Below, in pieces: positions 14,512 to 23,214 of a DNA stretch of 44,954 nucleotides. Positions within the stretch are counted from its first letter, which is position 1, and each line of letters starts with the position of its first letter. Below the pieces are notes generated by a model. That model did not search any database. It was not told the DNA's origin and saw only the letters and a program-made list of their open reading frames with translations. The DNA lies in the IMG/VR virus record IMGVR_UViG_3300030382_004385, positions 1 to 44,954 of that record, one strand, 5' to 3'. The DNA is from a virus. Both the position numbers and the translations under genes were made by a program.

Positions 14512-16237
14512 TACTACTACAACTTATATGACTCAGGCGAATACGTCTAGATCAACTTCTACATCTTGGGAAACAACTAGATCAACCACAACTTCTTGGA
14601 ATACTAGTAGAAGTACAACAGAAACATTTAATACAACAACTACGTACACAACATCAACTACGTTTTCAACTAGTGCAAGTACAACAACCACGTATAGTAC
14701 CAGTCAAAGTACAACAACTACGTACAATACGAGTCAAAGTACTACGACTACGTTTAATACGAGTCAAAGTACAACAACAACATATATGACAGCAATTAGT
14801 CATAGTACAACAACTACTTGGTCTACTAGTAAAAGTACCACAGAAAGTAGGAGTACAACAACGACTTACACCACATCAACTGCATATAATACTAGTACAG
14901 AAACTAAGAGATCCACAACAACTACTTGGACTACCACATATGATACAACCACTACGTATAATACATCAAAAAATACAACTGAAAGTAGAAGTACAAGTCA
15001 AGCAACTACTACTACTTACACTACTACGTGGGCTACAAGTAAGAATACAACAGAAAGTAGATCAACAACTACTACATACTCAACTACAACTACATATAAT
15101 ACGTCGACTATAACGCAGCACAGTACTACTACAACTTGGACAACAACGTTCAATACAACAACTACTTATGAAACTAGTCACAATACAACAGAAAGTAGAT
15201 CAACTAGTCAGAGTACAACTACTACATATACAACTACGTGGGGTACTAGTCGAAACACTACAGAAAGTAGAAGTACTACAACTACTTATACAACATCAAC
15301 GGTGTATGAAACTAGTTCTATAACTAGTAGAACTACTACTTGGGAAACAACTAAATCCACGACAACTACTTTTAATACAAGTACGATGGATTTTACATTT
15401 TATTTAACAGCTTATAATACTAGTACAAGTACACAAACAAGTAGATCAACATCTTCTATAACATCGAAGAGTACTACTACCACATATAATACTAGTCAAA
15501 GTACTACTACTACATATAATACTACTACTTTAACGAGTAAAAGTACTACAACAACTTGGAGTACTAGCAAGAGTACAACCACTACGTATAACACTCAAAC
15601 GTTTTGGAACACAACTACTCTTTATAATACATCTACAGTAACAAGTAAAAGTACAACTACAACATATGAGACTAGTCATGATGTTTCTACATCTAGATCA
15701 ACGTCATCAATAACTTCTAAAAGTACCTCTACAACTTGGTCAACTAGTAAAAGTACAACTACTACGTATAATACGTCTACAACTACTACTACAACGTATA
15801 ATACAAGTACTACAACTACAACAACATATGAAACCAGTAAAAGTACTACCACAACATACAACACAAGTACCTCTACTACAACAGCGTATACTACTACGTG
15901 GAATACTTCAAAGTCTACTACCACAACGTATGAGACAAGTAAAAGTACCACAACAACATATAACACGAGTACTATAACGCAGCATAGTACAACTACGACG
16001 TATGAAACAAGTAAGACTACCACAACCGTATACAATACTAGCACTATTGTTAAAAGACAAACAACATATACTAATTCAACTAGTAAATCTACTACTACCA
16101 CTTTCAATACTAGTACAACTACTACTTACAATACGAGTACAACCACAACTTACAATACGAGTACAAATACTACTAAATCATGGTATAGTACATATACAAA
16201 AGATTACTCTACTGAGCGAGAGGATTTAGATAGGTAG
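14504..16237 (+). CDS. Thr/Ser-rich 10-residue-repeat protein B
   Basis: This 577-aa paralogue of the protein at 11719 differs from it by one residue in length. Decapeptides such as STTTTYNTSQ repeat through the whole protein. It shares the blocks NTTESRSTTTTYTTS, NTSTITQHSTTTTWTT and an interrupting FTFY(L/A)T(A/S)YNTST. The short charged end (YTKDYSTEREDLDR) replaces the Cys-rich end of protein A. There is no signal peptide or membrane segment. A good Shine-Dalgarno and an 8-nt overlap couple it to the methyltransferase-Hint gene. A glycosyltransferase-like gene follows 55 nt downstream. Glycosylated surface decoration is inferred from composition and neighbours. Confidence 0.8.
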   Translation: MANTTTTYMTQANTSRSTSTSWETTRSTTTSWNTSRSTTETFNTTTTYTTSTTFSTSASTTTTYSTSQSTTTTYNTSQSTTTTFNTSQSTTTTYMTAISHSTTTTWSTSKSTTESRSTTTTYTTSTAYNTSTETKRSTTTTWTTTYDTTTTYNTSKNTTESRSTSQATTTTYTTTWATSKNTTESRSTTTTYSTTTTYNTSTITQHSTTTTWTTTFNTTTTYETSHNTTESRSTSQSTTTTYTTTWGTSRNTTESRSTTTTYTTSTVYETSSITSRTTTWETTKSTTTTFNTSTMDFTFYLTAYNTSTSTQTSRSTSSITSKSTTTTYNTSQSTTTTYNTTTLTSKSTTTTWSTSKSTTTTYNTQTFWNTTTLYNTSTVTSKSTTTTYETSHDVSTSRSTSSITSKSTSTTWSTSKSTTTTYNTSTTTTTTYNTSTTTTTTYETSKSTTTTYNTSTSTTTAYTTTWNTSKSTTTTYETSKSTTTTYNTSTITQHSTTTTYETSKTTTTVYNTSTIVKRQTTYTNSTSKSTTTTFNTSTTTTYNTSTTTTYNTSTNTTKSWYSTYTKDYSTEREDLDR

Positions 16238-16292
16238 AAAGTGGTAAAAATGTGTAATTATATATATACTAATATAAATTAAATTTAATAAT

Positions 16293-17201
16293 ATGGAAAT
16301 GTTTAATAAGAAGGAACTAGATAAAAGAATAGGTCCCCTTAAAAAGAATAAAAAACTATATGAACTAGAAACAATCGAGGGATATGTTATTAGAAAATGT
16401 AGTGAACTTAACTTAGAATCAAGTTATGATGTTTTGGCAGAAGAAATGCCTTATTTTAAAACAATGGGTTATACAGAGTTTGCAACAAACTTTTACATGC
16501 AACCATTGAATCTTAAACAAAGGAATGAACAGCTAGCTGATGCATGGAATTCAAAACCAGAATCTGTAGAAGATTACGCTAGCTATTTGATAAATAATAT
16601 TCAAAAAAACACTGCTAATAAGTATACAGATAGATCTGAAGAATTTGATAAGTATCCACCAAAAGATTATTTGGTTGTACTACCTGGATCTAATAAAATA
16701 AAATCTAATATCTGTTTAAACAGATTAAGAAAGATTAAAAAGAAACATGGAGATAATATATATTTTAAACCACACCCGATAACAACTCATCAAATAATTG
16801 GTGAATTAAAGGATTTTTTTGGTGAACAATGTATATTACCTAGAACAATAGACATGTACTATTACATGCAAAAAGCTAAAAGTGTTTATACAACACATAT
16901 AAGTGAAAGTGCTATTTATGCTGCTCTTTTAGGTAAAAGAATAGAACCAATAGATGTTTGGAATAATGTTATGCATGGATCATTTTCGTGTATAAATAGT
17001 TATCTTTTTACACATCAAGATAATATAAAAGAATTTATAAATCATACTTTCTCAAGTCATAAATCAGGGATTATTAATCCCCATGTAGATAAAGATTGGA
17101 GAGATAAAGTTGATAAATATTTTGATTATATCATGGAAAAAAGAGAAGTATATAAAGATTGGTTTATTGTAAATGAGAAAAAGAAAGTTGTTAAGAAGTA
17201 A
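16293..17201 (+). CDS. GT-B-like glycosyltransferase
   Basis: The 302-residue protein has a helical N-terminal half and a C-terminal Rossmann-like half. LVVLPGSNK (127-135) starts the nucleotide-sugar domain. FKPHP (158-162), the typical KPHP of capsule-type and CDP-glycerol-type transferases, follows, and then SVYTTHISESAIYAALLG (197-214), a Ser/Glu/Ala loop that would hold the donor phosphates. These features fit the capsule-synthesis/sialyltransferase-like GT-B group, though the exact family is unclear. The length is short for a two-domain GT-B enzyme. Its position directly after the Thr/Ser-rich pair suggests that it glycosylates them. Alternatively it modifies host polysaccharide. Confidence 0.6.
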   Translation: MEMFNKKELDKRIGPLKKNKKLYELETIEGYVIRKCSELNLESSYDVLAEEMPYFKTMGYTEFATNFYMQPLNLKQRNEQLADAWNSKPESVEDYASYLINNIQKNTANKYTDRSEEFDKYPPKDYLVVLPGSNKIKSNICLNRLRKIKKKHGDNIYFKPHPITTHQIIGELKDFFGEQCILPRTIDMYYYMQKAKSVYTTHISESAIYAALLGKRIEPIDVWNNVMHGSFSCINSYLFTHQDNIKEFINHTFSSHKSGIINPHVDKDWRDKVDKYFDYIMEKREVYKDWFIVNEKKKVVKK

Positions 17202-17263
17202 AAAGCGTGAAAATAGCGTGATAATATAAAAGTAAAATAAAGTTAAATTAAATAAAATAAATT

Positions 17264-17530
17264 ATGGCAAAGAAAAAAGCAGCTGCTACTAAGGTAACAG
17301 CAGATGAATTAAAAAACATACAAGAAAAGGTTACTGTTATAAACCGTCAACAAATGGATATTGGTGGTTTAGAAATGCAAAAACAAATCTCTATTGAACG
17401 ATTAAAAGAAGCACAAGGTGCTTTAACTGTTGTCCAACAAGATTTAGAAAAAAAGTATGGAAAAGTATCAGTAAATCTTAATGATGGATCTTTAAAAAAT
17501 GTAAAAGATGCAGCTGATTCGAAAAATTAG
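17264..17530 (+). CDS. Small coiled-coil protein
   Basis: The 88-residue protein has a Lys/Ala-rich start and a heptad-like helix at about 15-70, typical of a coiled coil. The end is Asn/Asp/Lys-rich. It has no membrane segment. It overlaps the next gene by 23 nt, the first of a chain of overlapping starts leading to the terminase. It may be a small virion or assembly protein. Chaperone, scaffold or packaging-cofactor roles are all possible. The family is not recognised. Confidence 0.65.
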   Translation: MAKKKAAATKVTADELKNIQEKVTVINRQQMDIGGLEMQKQISIERLKEAQGALTVVQQDLEKKYGKVSVNLNDGSLKNVKDAADSKN

Positions 17531-17726
17531 TATCGGTAAAGATTATAAAAATGAAGCTATGCACTATGCCGTAGGCCAAGAGGTTTACGGTGGGCATACA
17601 ATCACTAATATCATTGAAGAGGATCAAAAGTTTAGCATTTATATTGCAAAAAATGATGAAGAAATTCCTTGGAAAGATTTTAATAAAAATATGGCTATAG
17701 CAATAGAATATAATTTAGAATATTAA
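17508..17726 (+). CDS. Small conserved-looking protein before the co-chaperonin
   Basis: This 72-residue protein has a central VGQEVYGGHTITNIIEED segment followed by a probable beta strand (FSIYIAKND) and a Trp-containing end (EEIPWKDFNKNMAIAIEYN). It looks like a compact beta domain. The first ATG at 17508 lies inside the previous gene, and an internal ATG at 17551 is possible. The stop and the next ATG overlap as TAATG, indicating translational coupling with the double-GroES gene. From memory, similar proteins neighbour terminase genes in marine phages. The function is unknown. Confidence 0.6.
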   Translation: MQLIRKISIGKDYKNEAMHYAVGQEVYGGHTITNIIEEDQKFSIYIAKNDEEIPWKDFNKNMAIAIEYNLEY

Positions 17727-18310
17727 TGCGTGGTTTATATAATTTTATAATAAAACCAAAAGAATCTAGATACAATAATATTAAAAAAATAGGTGATAGA
17801 GAATTAATAGTAAATACAGATAATTTTCAGCATCAATATGTTAGTCGAGAAGCTATTGTAATATCTGTCCCTAAAAGTATTAAAACTAATATAAAACCAG
17901 GTGATGGTGTTATTGTGCACCACAATGTTTTTAGAAGGTATAATGATATTAGAGGTGTTGAGAGAGATAGTAAAAGTTATTATAAAGATAACATGTATTT
18001 TGCTTTTATCGATCAAATATTTGCATATAAAGTAGATAATAATTGGACACCTTTGGATCAATATTGTTTTATTAAACCAATTAAATCATATAGTAAATTT
18101 GATATTAATAAAGAAGAACCTCTAATAGGTATAATAAAATATACTAACAAAAACTTACCAGAGGTTGGTAGTTTAATTGGCTTCACACCAAGTAGTGAAT
18201 ATGAATTTATTATTAATGGTGAAAGATTATATAGAGTAAGAACACAAGACATTACAATTAAATATGAATATCAAGGAAAAGAAGAGGAATATAATCCAAG
18301 CTGGGTATAA
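17726..18310 (+). CDS. Probable tandem double GroES-like protein
   Basis: The 194 residues read as two GroES-like domains. Domain 1 (about 1-103) has FIIKPKE at the first strand, KPGDGVIVHH (57-66) matching the GroES phrase KxGDxVxF, and DQIFAYK (96-102). Domain 2 (about 109-182) has YCFIKPI, VGSLIGFTP (147-155) and NGERLYRVRTQDI (164-176), matching the last strands of GroES. A long loop in each half could be the mobile loop. It would be a second co-chaperonin besides the 85-aa GroES at 3237, possibly capping the phage or host chaperonin for a special client such as the capsid protein or terminase. Fold assignment is by eye. Confidence 0.6.
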   Translation: MRGLYNFIIKPKESRYNNIKKIGDRELIVNTDNFQHQYVSREAIVISVPKSIKTNIKPGDGVIVHHNVFRRYNDIRGVERDSKSYYKDNMYFAFIDQIFAYKVDNNWTPLDQYCFIKPIKSYSKFDINKEEPLIGIIKYTNKNLPEVGSLIGFTPSSEYEFIINGERLYRVRTQDITIKYEYQGKEEEYNPSWV

Positions 18311-18539
18311 AGCAGTTGAAGAGTTAGTTAAGGTTGCTAAAGAACCAATTGTAGATAGTGGAGATGATATAACAGCGGATAGATTAAAAAATGCTGCTGC
18401 TACAAAAAAATTAGCAATATTTGATGCTTTTGAAATATTAACTAGAATTCAAGATGAAGAAAATTTATTAGATAATAAACCAAAAGAAGAAAAGAAAACT
18501 AAAATTTTTAGTGGTTTTGCAGAAAGAAGATCTAAATAA
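18264..18539 (+). CDS. Small helical protein before terminase (TerS candidate)
   Basis: This 91-residue protein overlaps the double-GroES gene by 47 nt and the terminase start by one base (TAATG). It is almost entirely helical. The segment DDITADRLKNAAATKKLAIFDAFEILTRI is the best preserved and resembles, from memory, a protein that sits before terL in marine phages. The C-terminal end (KIFSGFAERRSK) is basic. Its place directly before the large subunit makes a small-terminase role plausible. It lacks an obvious helix-turn-helix, so that role is unconfirmed. It could also be a terminase assembly factor. Confidence 0.6.
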   Translation: MNIKEKKRNIIQAGYKAVEELVKVAKEPIVDSGDDITADRLKNAAATKKLAIFDAFEILTRIQDEENLLDNKPKEEKKTKIFSGFAERRSK

Positions 18540-20767
18540 TGTACAAACAAACACTATATAAAGTAGTTGAGCCAATTCGTATTAATACTTTTAAGAGATT
18601 AAATAAAGGTAAAAAGTGGAAATATGGTTATAATAAAGAACATGATATTGTTGTTATTAGTAAAACTGGTCAGATAGGTGAAATATATGAAATACAAAAT
18701 CTTCAAATAGCTTTACCTCCAGCACCTAAAAAAATATTTAGTAAATCAAAAGATACTAAAAAACAACATTGGGAGCAATTTAATCTACCTAAAGAATTTA
18801 AAAACATAAAAAGTATATTTGATTGGAAATCATATCCAGAAGAATTCAAAGAAGATTGGTTTAACTATATAGATGAAGAATTTAAAAGAAGAGATGAAGG
18901 ATTTTGGTTTACTAATAAAGGTATACCAACTTACTTAACAGGCACACACTACATGTATCTACAATGGTCAAAAATAGACGTAGGTGCACCAGAGTTCAGA
19001 GAACCAAATAGATTATTTTACATTTTTTGGGAAGCTTGTAAAGCTGATAAAAGATGTTATGGAATGTGTTATTTAAAAAATAGACGTTCTGGATTTTCTT
19101 TTATGTCTAGTGCTGAAGCTGTTAATTTAGCTACAATATCTAGTGATGCTAGATATGGTATATTATCTAAAACTGGTTGGGATGCTAAAAAGATGTTTAC
19201 CGATAAGGTCGTACCAATCTCAATTAATTATCCATTCTTTTTTAAACCGATTCAAGATGGTATGGATCGACCTAAAAGTGAATTAGCATATAGAGTACCA
19301 GCTCAAAAGTTCACAAGAAAAAAAATAACTACTAATGAAAAAGTAGAAGAAATAGCGGGTTTAGATACTACTATTGATTGGAAAAACACCGGTGATAATA
19401 GTTATGATGGAGAAAAACTTAACTTGCTAGTACATGATGAAAGTGGAAAATGGGAGAGACCTGATAATATATTAAATAACTGGAGAGTTACTAAAACTTG
19501 TTTGCGATTAGGTAGTAGAATTATTGGTAAATGTATGATGGGTAGTACCTCAAACGCATTAGATAAAGGTGGAGATAACTTTAAAAAACTATATAACAGT
19601 TCAGATGTTACAAAAAGAAACCGCAACGGACAGACTAGCTCAGGATTATATAGTTTGTTCATACCTATGGAATGGAACTACGAAGGATTCATTGATATGT
19701 ATGGATTACCTGTATTCAATACACCCGAAGAAGAAACTTATGGGCCTTATGGAGATTTAATAGATATAGGTGTTGTAGAACATTGGACTAATGAGGCAGA
19801 TGGATTAAAATCTGATCAAGATGCTTTAAACGAATTTTATCGTCAATTTCCAAGAACTATTGAACACGCTTTTAGAGATGAGGCCCAAAATAGTATATTT
19901 AATTTAGTAAAAATCTATGAACAAATAGATTATAATGAAGAAATGACTAGATCTATTGGTGTTAGTACTGGTAATTTTCAATGGGTTAATGGTATAAAAG
20001 ATACAAATGTTATATTTTATCCAGATCCCAAAGGAAGATTTAAAGTTAGTTGGATGCCAAAAGTTGAATTACAAAATAATGTAATTGAAAAAAATGGTAG
20101 AAAATATCCAGGTAATGAACACATGGGAGCGTTTGGATGTGACTCTTATGATATATCTGGAACAGTGGATGGTAAAGGATCAAAAGGTGCTTTACATGGT
20201 TTAAGTAAATTTTCCATGGAAGATTGTCCACCTAGTCAATTTTTTTTAGAATATATAGCTAGACCACAAACTGCAGAGATCTTTTTTGAAGATATGTTAA
20301 TGGCTATTGTTTTTTATGGTATGCCAATATTATGTGAAAATAATAAACCTAGATTATTATATTATTTAAAAAGAAGAGGTTATAGAGGTTATTCAATGAA
20401 TAGACCTGATAAAGTTTGGAATAAACTTTCTGTAGCTGAAAAAGAAATAGGTGGTATACCTAATACAAGTGAAGATATTAAACAAGCACATGCTGCCGCT
20501 ATTGAGATGTATATACAAAGCAATGTTGGTATCAGGCAAGATGGATCACATGGAAACATGTATTTTAATAGAACATTAAATGATTGGGGTCGATTTGATA
20601 TAACAAAAAGAACCAAATTTGATGCTACTATTAGTTCTGGACTTGCAATTATGGCGTGTAATAAACATTTATACCATCCATATGCTAAAGTTAGTAAACA
20701 AAAATTAAACATAAACATTGCGAAATATAAAAATAAAGGCATGCAATCAAAATTAATAAAACAATAA
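18539..20767 (+). CDS. terL: Terminase large subunit
   Basis: This 742-residue motor and nuclease packages DNA into the procapsid. The ATPase has a divergent Walker A (KNRRSGFS, 180-187) and a clear Walker B (LLVHDE with D300 and E301). GSTSNALDKGGD, further on, fits the coupling motif region. The nuclease half shows FGCDSYDIS (D535) and KFDATISSGLAIM (D695), acidic residues expected to hold the two metals. The length is large for a terminase and similar to crAss-like enzymes. It overlaps the upstream gene by one base and precedes the portal start by one base. Identity is supported by motifs and gene order. Confidence 0.9.
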   Translation: MYKQTLYKVVEPIRINTFKRLNKGKKWKYGYNKEHDIVVISKTGQIGEIYEIQNLQIALPPAPKKIFSKSKDTKKQHWEQFNLPKEFKNIKSIFDWKSYPEEFKEDWFNYIDEEFKRRDEGFWFTNKGIPTYLTGTHYMYLQWSKIDVGAPEFREPNRLFYIFWEACKADKRCYGMCYLKNRRSGFSFMSSAEAVNLATISSDARYGILSKTGWDAKKMFTDKVVPISINYPFFFKPIQDGMDRPKSELAYRVPAQKFTRKKITTNEKVEEIAGLDTTIDWKNTGDNSYDGEKLNLLVHDESGKWERPDNILNNWRVTKTCLRLGSRIIGKCMMGSTSNALDKGGDNFKKLYNSSDVTKRNRNGQTSSGLYSLFIPMEWNYEGFIDMYGLPVFNTPEEETYGPYGDLIDIGVVEHWTNEADGLKSDQDALNEFYRQFPRTIEHAFRDEAQNSIFNLVKIYEQIDYNEEMTRSIGVSTGNFQWVNGIKDTNVIFYPDPKGRFKVSWMPKVELQNNVIEKNGRKYPGNEHMGAFGCDSYDISGTVDGKGSKGALHGLSKFSMEDCPPSQFFLEYIARPQTAEIFFEDMLMAIVFYGMPILCENNKPRLLYYLKRRGYRGYSMNRPDKVWNKLSVAEKEIGGIPNTSEDIKQAHAAAIEMYIQSNVGIRQDGSHGNMYFNRTLNDWGRFDITKRTKFDATISSGLAIMACNKHLYHPYAKVSKQKLNINIAKYKNKGMQSKLIKQ

Positions 20768-20768
20768 T

Positions 20769-23189
20769 ATGGCTGAATCAGTTTTAAAAGGATTTTTTCC
20801 TAGTCAAGTAGTTAGTGATAAAGAGAAGATGGGCCAAGAATATGGTCTTAAGGTTGCTAAAGCTATAGAAAGCGAATGGTTTAGTAAAGATTCTGGTACA
20901 AATAGATATTATAGTAACCAAAATGAATTTCACAAACTACGTTTATATGCGCGTGGGGAACAATCTATTCAAAAATATAAAGACGAATTATCGATTAATG
21001 GTGATTTGTCATATCTTAATTTAGATTGGAAGCCAGTACCTATTATACCTAAATTTGTAGATATTGTTGTTAATGGAATAGCAGAAAGAAGTTATGATGT
21101 AAAATGTTATTCACAAGACCCATATGGTGTTGCTAAAAGAACACAATATATGGAATCAATATTAAGAGATTTAGAAACAAGAGAGTTAACTAAATTTGCT
21201 AATGAAGCGTTTGGAATTAGTTTAGCTGAAAATGATCCAGAAACATTACCTAATAGCGAAGAAGAATTACAACTTCACATGCAGCTTAGTTATAAACAAG
21301 AAGTGGAGTTAGCAGAAGAACAAGCTATTAATACTATATTAGAAGGTAATCGTTATGAAAATACAAGAAAAAGATTTTATTACGATTTAACTGTTTTAGG
21401 TATTGGTGCTGTTAAAAATACATTTACTGAAACTGAAGGAATAAAAGTAGATTATGTAGATCCTGCGAATTTAATATGGTCTTATACAGAAGATCCATTT
21501 TTTGATGATTTATACTATATTGGTGAAGTAAAAAATATTCCAATAAATGAACTTAAAAAACAATTTCCTAATTTAGATAATAGTGATTTAGAGAATGTAT
21601 CCAAATCTGGTTTTCAAAATAGTGGAATGTATAAAACACAGTCATCAAGTAGTGACTTAGATAAAAACACAATTCAAGTTTTATATTTTAATTATAAAAC
21701 ATATATGAATGAAGTATATAAAGTTAAAGAAACATCAACAGGTGCTACTAAAATTATATTAAGAGATGATCAATATGATCCACCAATAGAAGCATATGAG
21801 GCTCAATTTGGTAAAATGAATAGATCATTGGAAGTTTTATATGAAGGTGCTTTAATTTTAGGTTCTAAAAAATTACTTAAATGGCAGTTAGCTAAAAACA
21901 TGATGCGTCCAAAAAGTGATTATACTAAAGTTAAATTAAATTATAGTTTAGTTGCTCCTAGAATGTATCAAGGTAAAATTGAATCATTAGTTGGTAGAAT
22001 AACAGGTTTTGCTGACATGATCCAATTAACACATTTGAAACTTCAACAAGTGATGGCAAGAATGGTACCAGATGGTGTTTATTTAGATGCCGATGGACTT
22101 GCTGAAATTGATTTAGGTAATGGAACTAATTATAATCCACAAGAAGCATTAAACATGTTTTTCCAAACAGGTAGTGTAATTGGTAGATCACTTACTCAAG
22201 AAGGAGATCAAAATCCAGGTAAAATACCTATTCAAGAAATACAAAGTGGAGCTGGTGGTCAAAAACTACAATCATTAACAGCAACGTATAATTATTATTT
22301 ACAAATGATAAGGGACGTAACTGGATTAAATGAATCAAGAGATGCTAGTACACCAGATAAATATTCATTAGTTGGTATACAAAAACTTGCAGCTGCAAAT
22401 TCTAATACAGCAACAAGACATATATTACAATCAGGTTTATTTTTAACATCTGAAGTTTGTGATGGTGTATCGCTTAGAATATCTGATGTATTAGAATATT
22501 CACCTACTAGAGAAGCTTTTATTCAAAGAATAGGTAATCATAATGTAGCTACACTAGATGAGTTAACCGATTTACATTTATATGATTTTGGTATATTTAT
22601 TGAACTAGCGCCAGATGAAGAAGAAAAACAAATGCTTGAAAATAATATTCAAGTTGCTTTGTCTAAAGGTTTAATTGAACTTGAGGATGCTATTGATGTT
22701 AGGAATATAAAAAATATCAAACTAGCAAATGAATTATTAAAAGTAAGACGTAAAAAGAAAAAAGAGGAAGATCAAGAATTACAAGAAAGAAATATTAAAG
22801 CGCAAGCAGATGCTAACGCAGAAGCTCAAAAGGTTGCTGCAGAAGCTGAAGTTCAAAAACAACAAGCATTAGTTCAATCTAGTTTACAATTAGAACAAGG
22901 TAAAGCTGGATTTGAGGAAGCAAAATTATTAAAAGAATCTCAAATTAAAAAAGAACTAATGAACCATGAATTTTTAATTAACATGAAGTTAAAAGAAATG
23001 GAATTAAAAGTTGTAAAACAAAAAGAAACAAGTAAAGAAGATCGTAAAGACGAGAGAACTAGAATTCAAGCGTCTCAACAATCTGAATTAATAGATCAAA
23101 GGAATAATAGTAAACCACCTAAAAACTTTGAATCTATGGGTAATGATACATTAGGTGGTATTGATTTAGGATCATTTGATCCTAGATAA
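20769..23189 (+). CDS. Portal protein
   Basis: The portal forms the 12-fold ring at the tail vertex through which DNA enters and leaves. The 806-residue protein contains the expected central fold, including DLTVLGIGAVKN and VDYVDPANLIWSYTEDPFFDD, and the helical core RDVTGLNESRDASTPDKYS. The region from about 640 to 790 is a long Lys/Glu/Ala/Gln coiled coil, which in related portals can extend into the head as a barrel. The length matches portals of crAss-like phages better than those of P22 or T7. It is placed directly after the terminase and before the scaffold. No catalytic residues are expected. Confidence 0.85.
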   Translation: MAESVLKGFFPSQVVSDKEKMGQEYGLKVAKAIESEWFSKDSGTNRYYSNQNEFHKLRLYARGEQSIQKYKDELSINGDLSYLNLDWKPVPIIPKFVDIVVNGIAERSYDVKCYSQDPYGVAKRTQYMESILRDLETRELTKFANEAFGISLAENDPETLPNSEEELQLHMQLSYKQEVELAEEQAINTILEGNRYENTRKRFYYDLTVLGIGAVKNTFTETEGIKVDYVDPANLIWSYTEDPFFDDLYYIGEVKNIPINELKKQFPNLDNSDLENVSKSGFQNSGMYKTQSSSSDLDKNTIQVLYFNYKTYMNEVYKVKETSTGATKIILRDDQYDPPIEAYEAQFGKMNRSLEVLYEGALILGSKKLLKWQLAKNMMRPKSDYTKVKLNYSLVAPRMYQGKIESLVGRITGFADMIQLTHLKLQQVMARMVPDGVYLDADGLAEIDLGNGTNYNPQEALNMFFQTGSVIGRSLTQEGDQNPGKIPIQEIQSGAGGQKLQSLTATYNYYLQMIRDVTGLNESRDASTPDKYSLVGIQKLAAANSNTATRHILQSGLFLTSEVCDGVSLRISDVLEYSPTREAFIQRIGNHNVATLDELTDLHLYDFGIFIELAPDEEEKQMLENNIQVALSKGLIELEDAIDVRNIKNIKLANELLKVRRKKKKEEDQELQERNIKAQADANAEAQKVAAEAEVQKQQALVQSSLQLEQGKAGFEEAKLLKESQIKKELMNHEFLINMKLKEMELKVVKQKETSKEDRKDERTRIQASQQSELIDQRNNSKPPKNFESMGNDTLGGIDLGSFDPR

Positions 23190-23214
23190 TTGTTTAATTT
23201 TATAATATTATATT

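Noticed and set aside
11719-16237. CRISPR array or satellite DNA suggested by dense ACTAGT/AGTAC repeats
   Set aside because: Units are in frame, have no constant repeat and spacer, and form two uninterrupted 1.7-kb reading frames. The repetition is in the protein, not the DNA.
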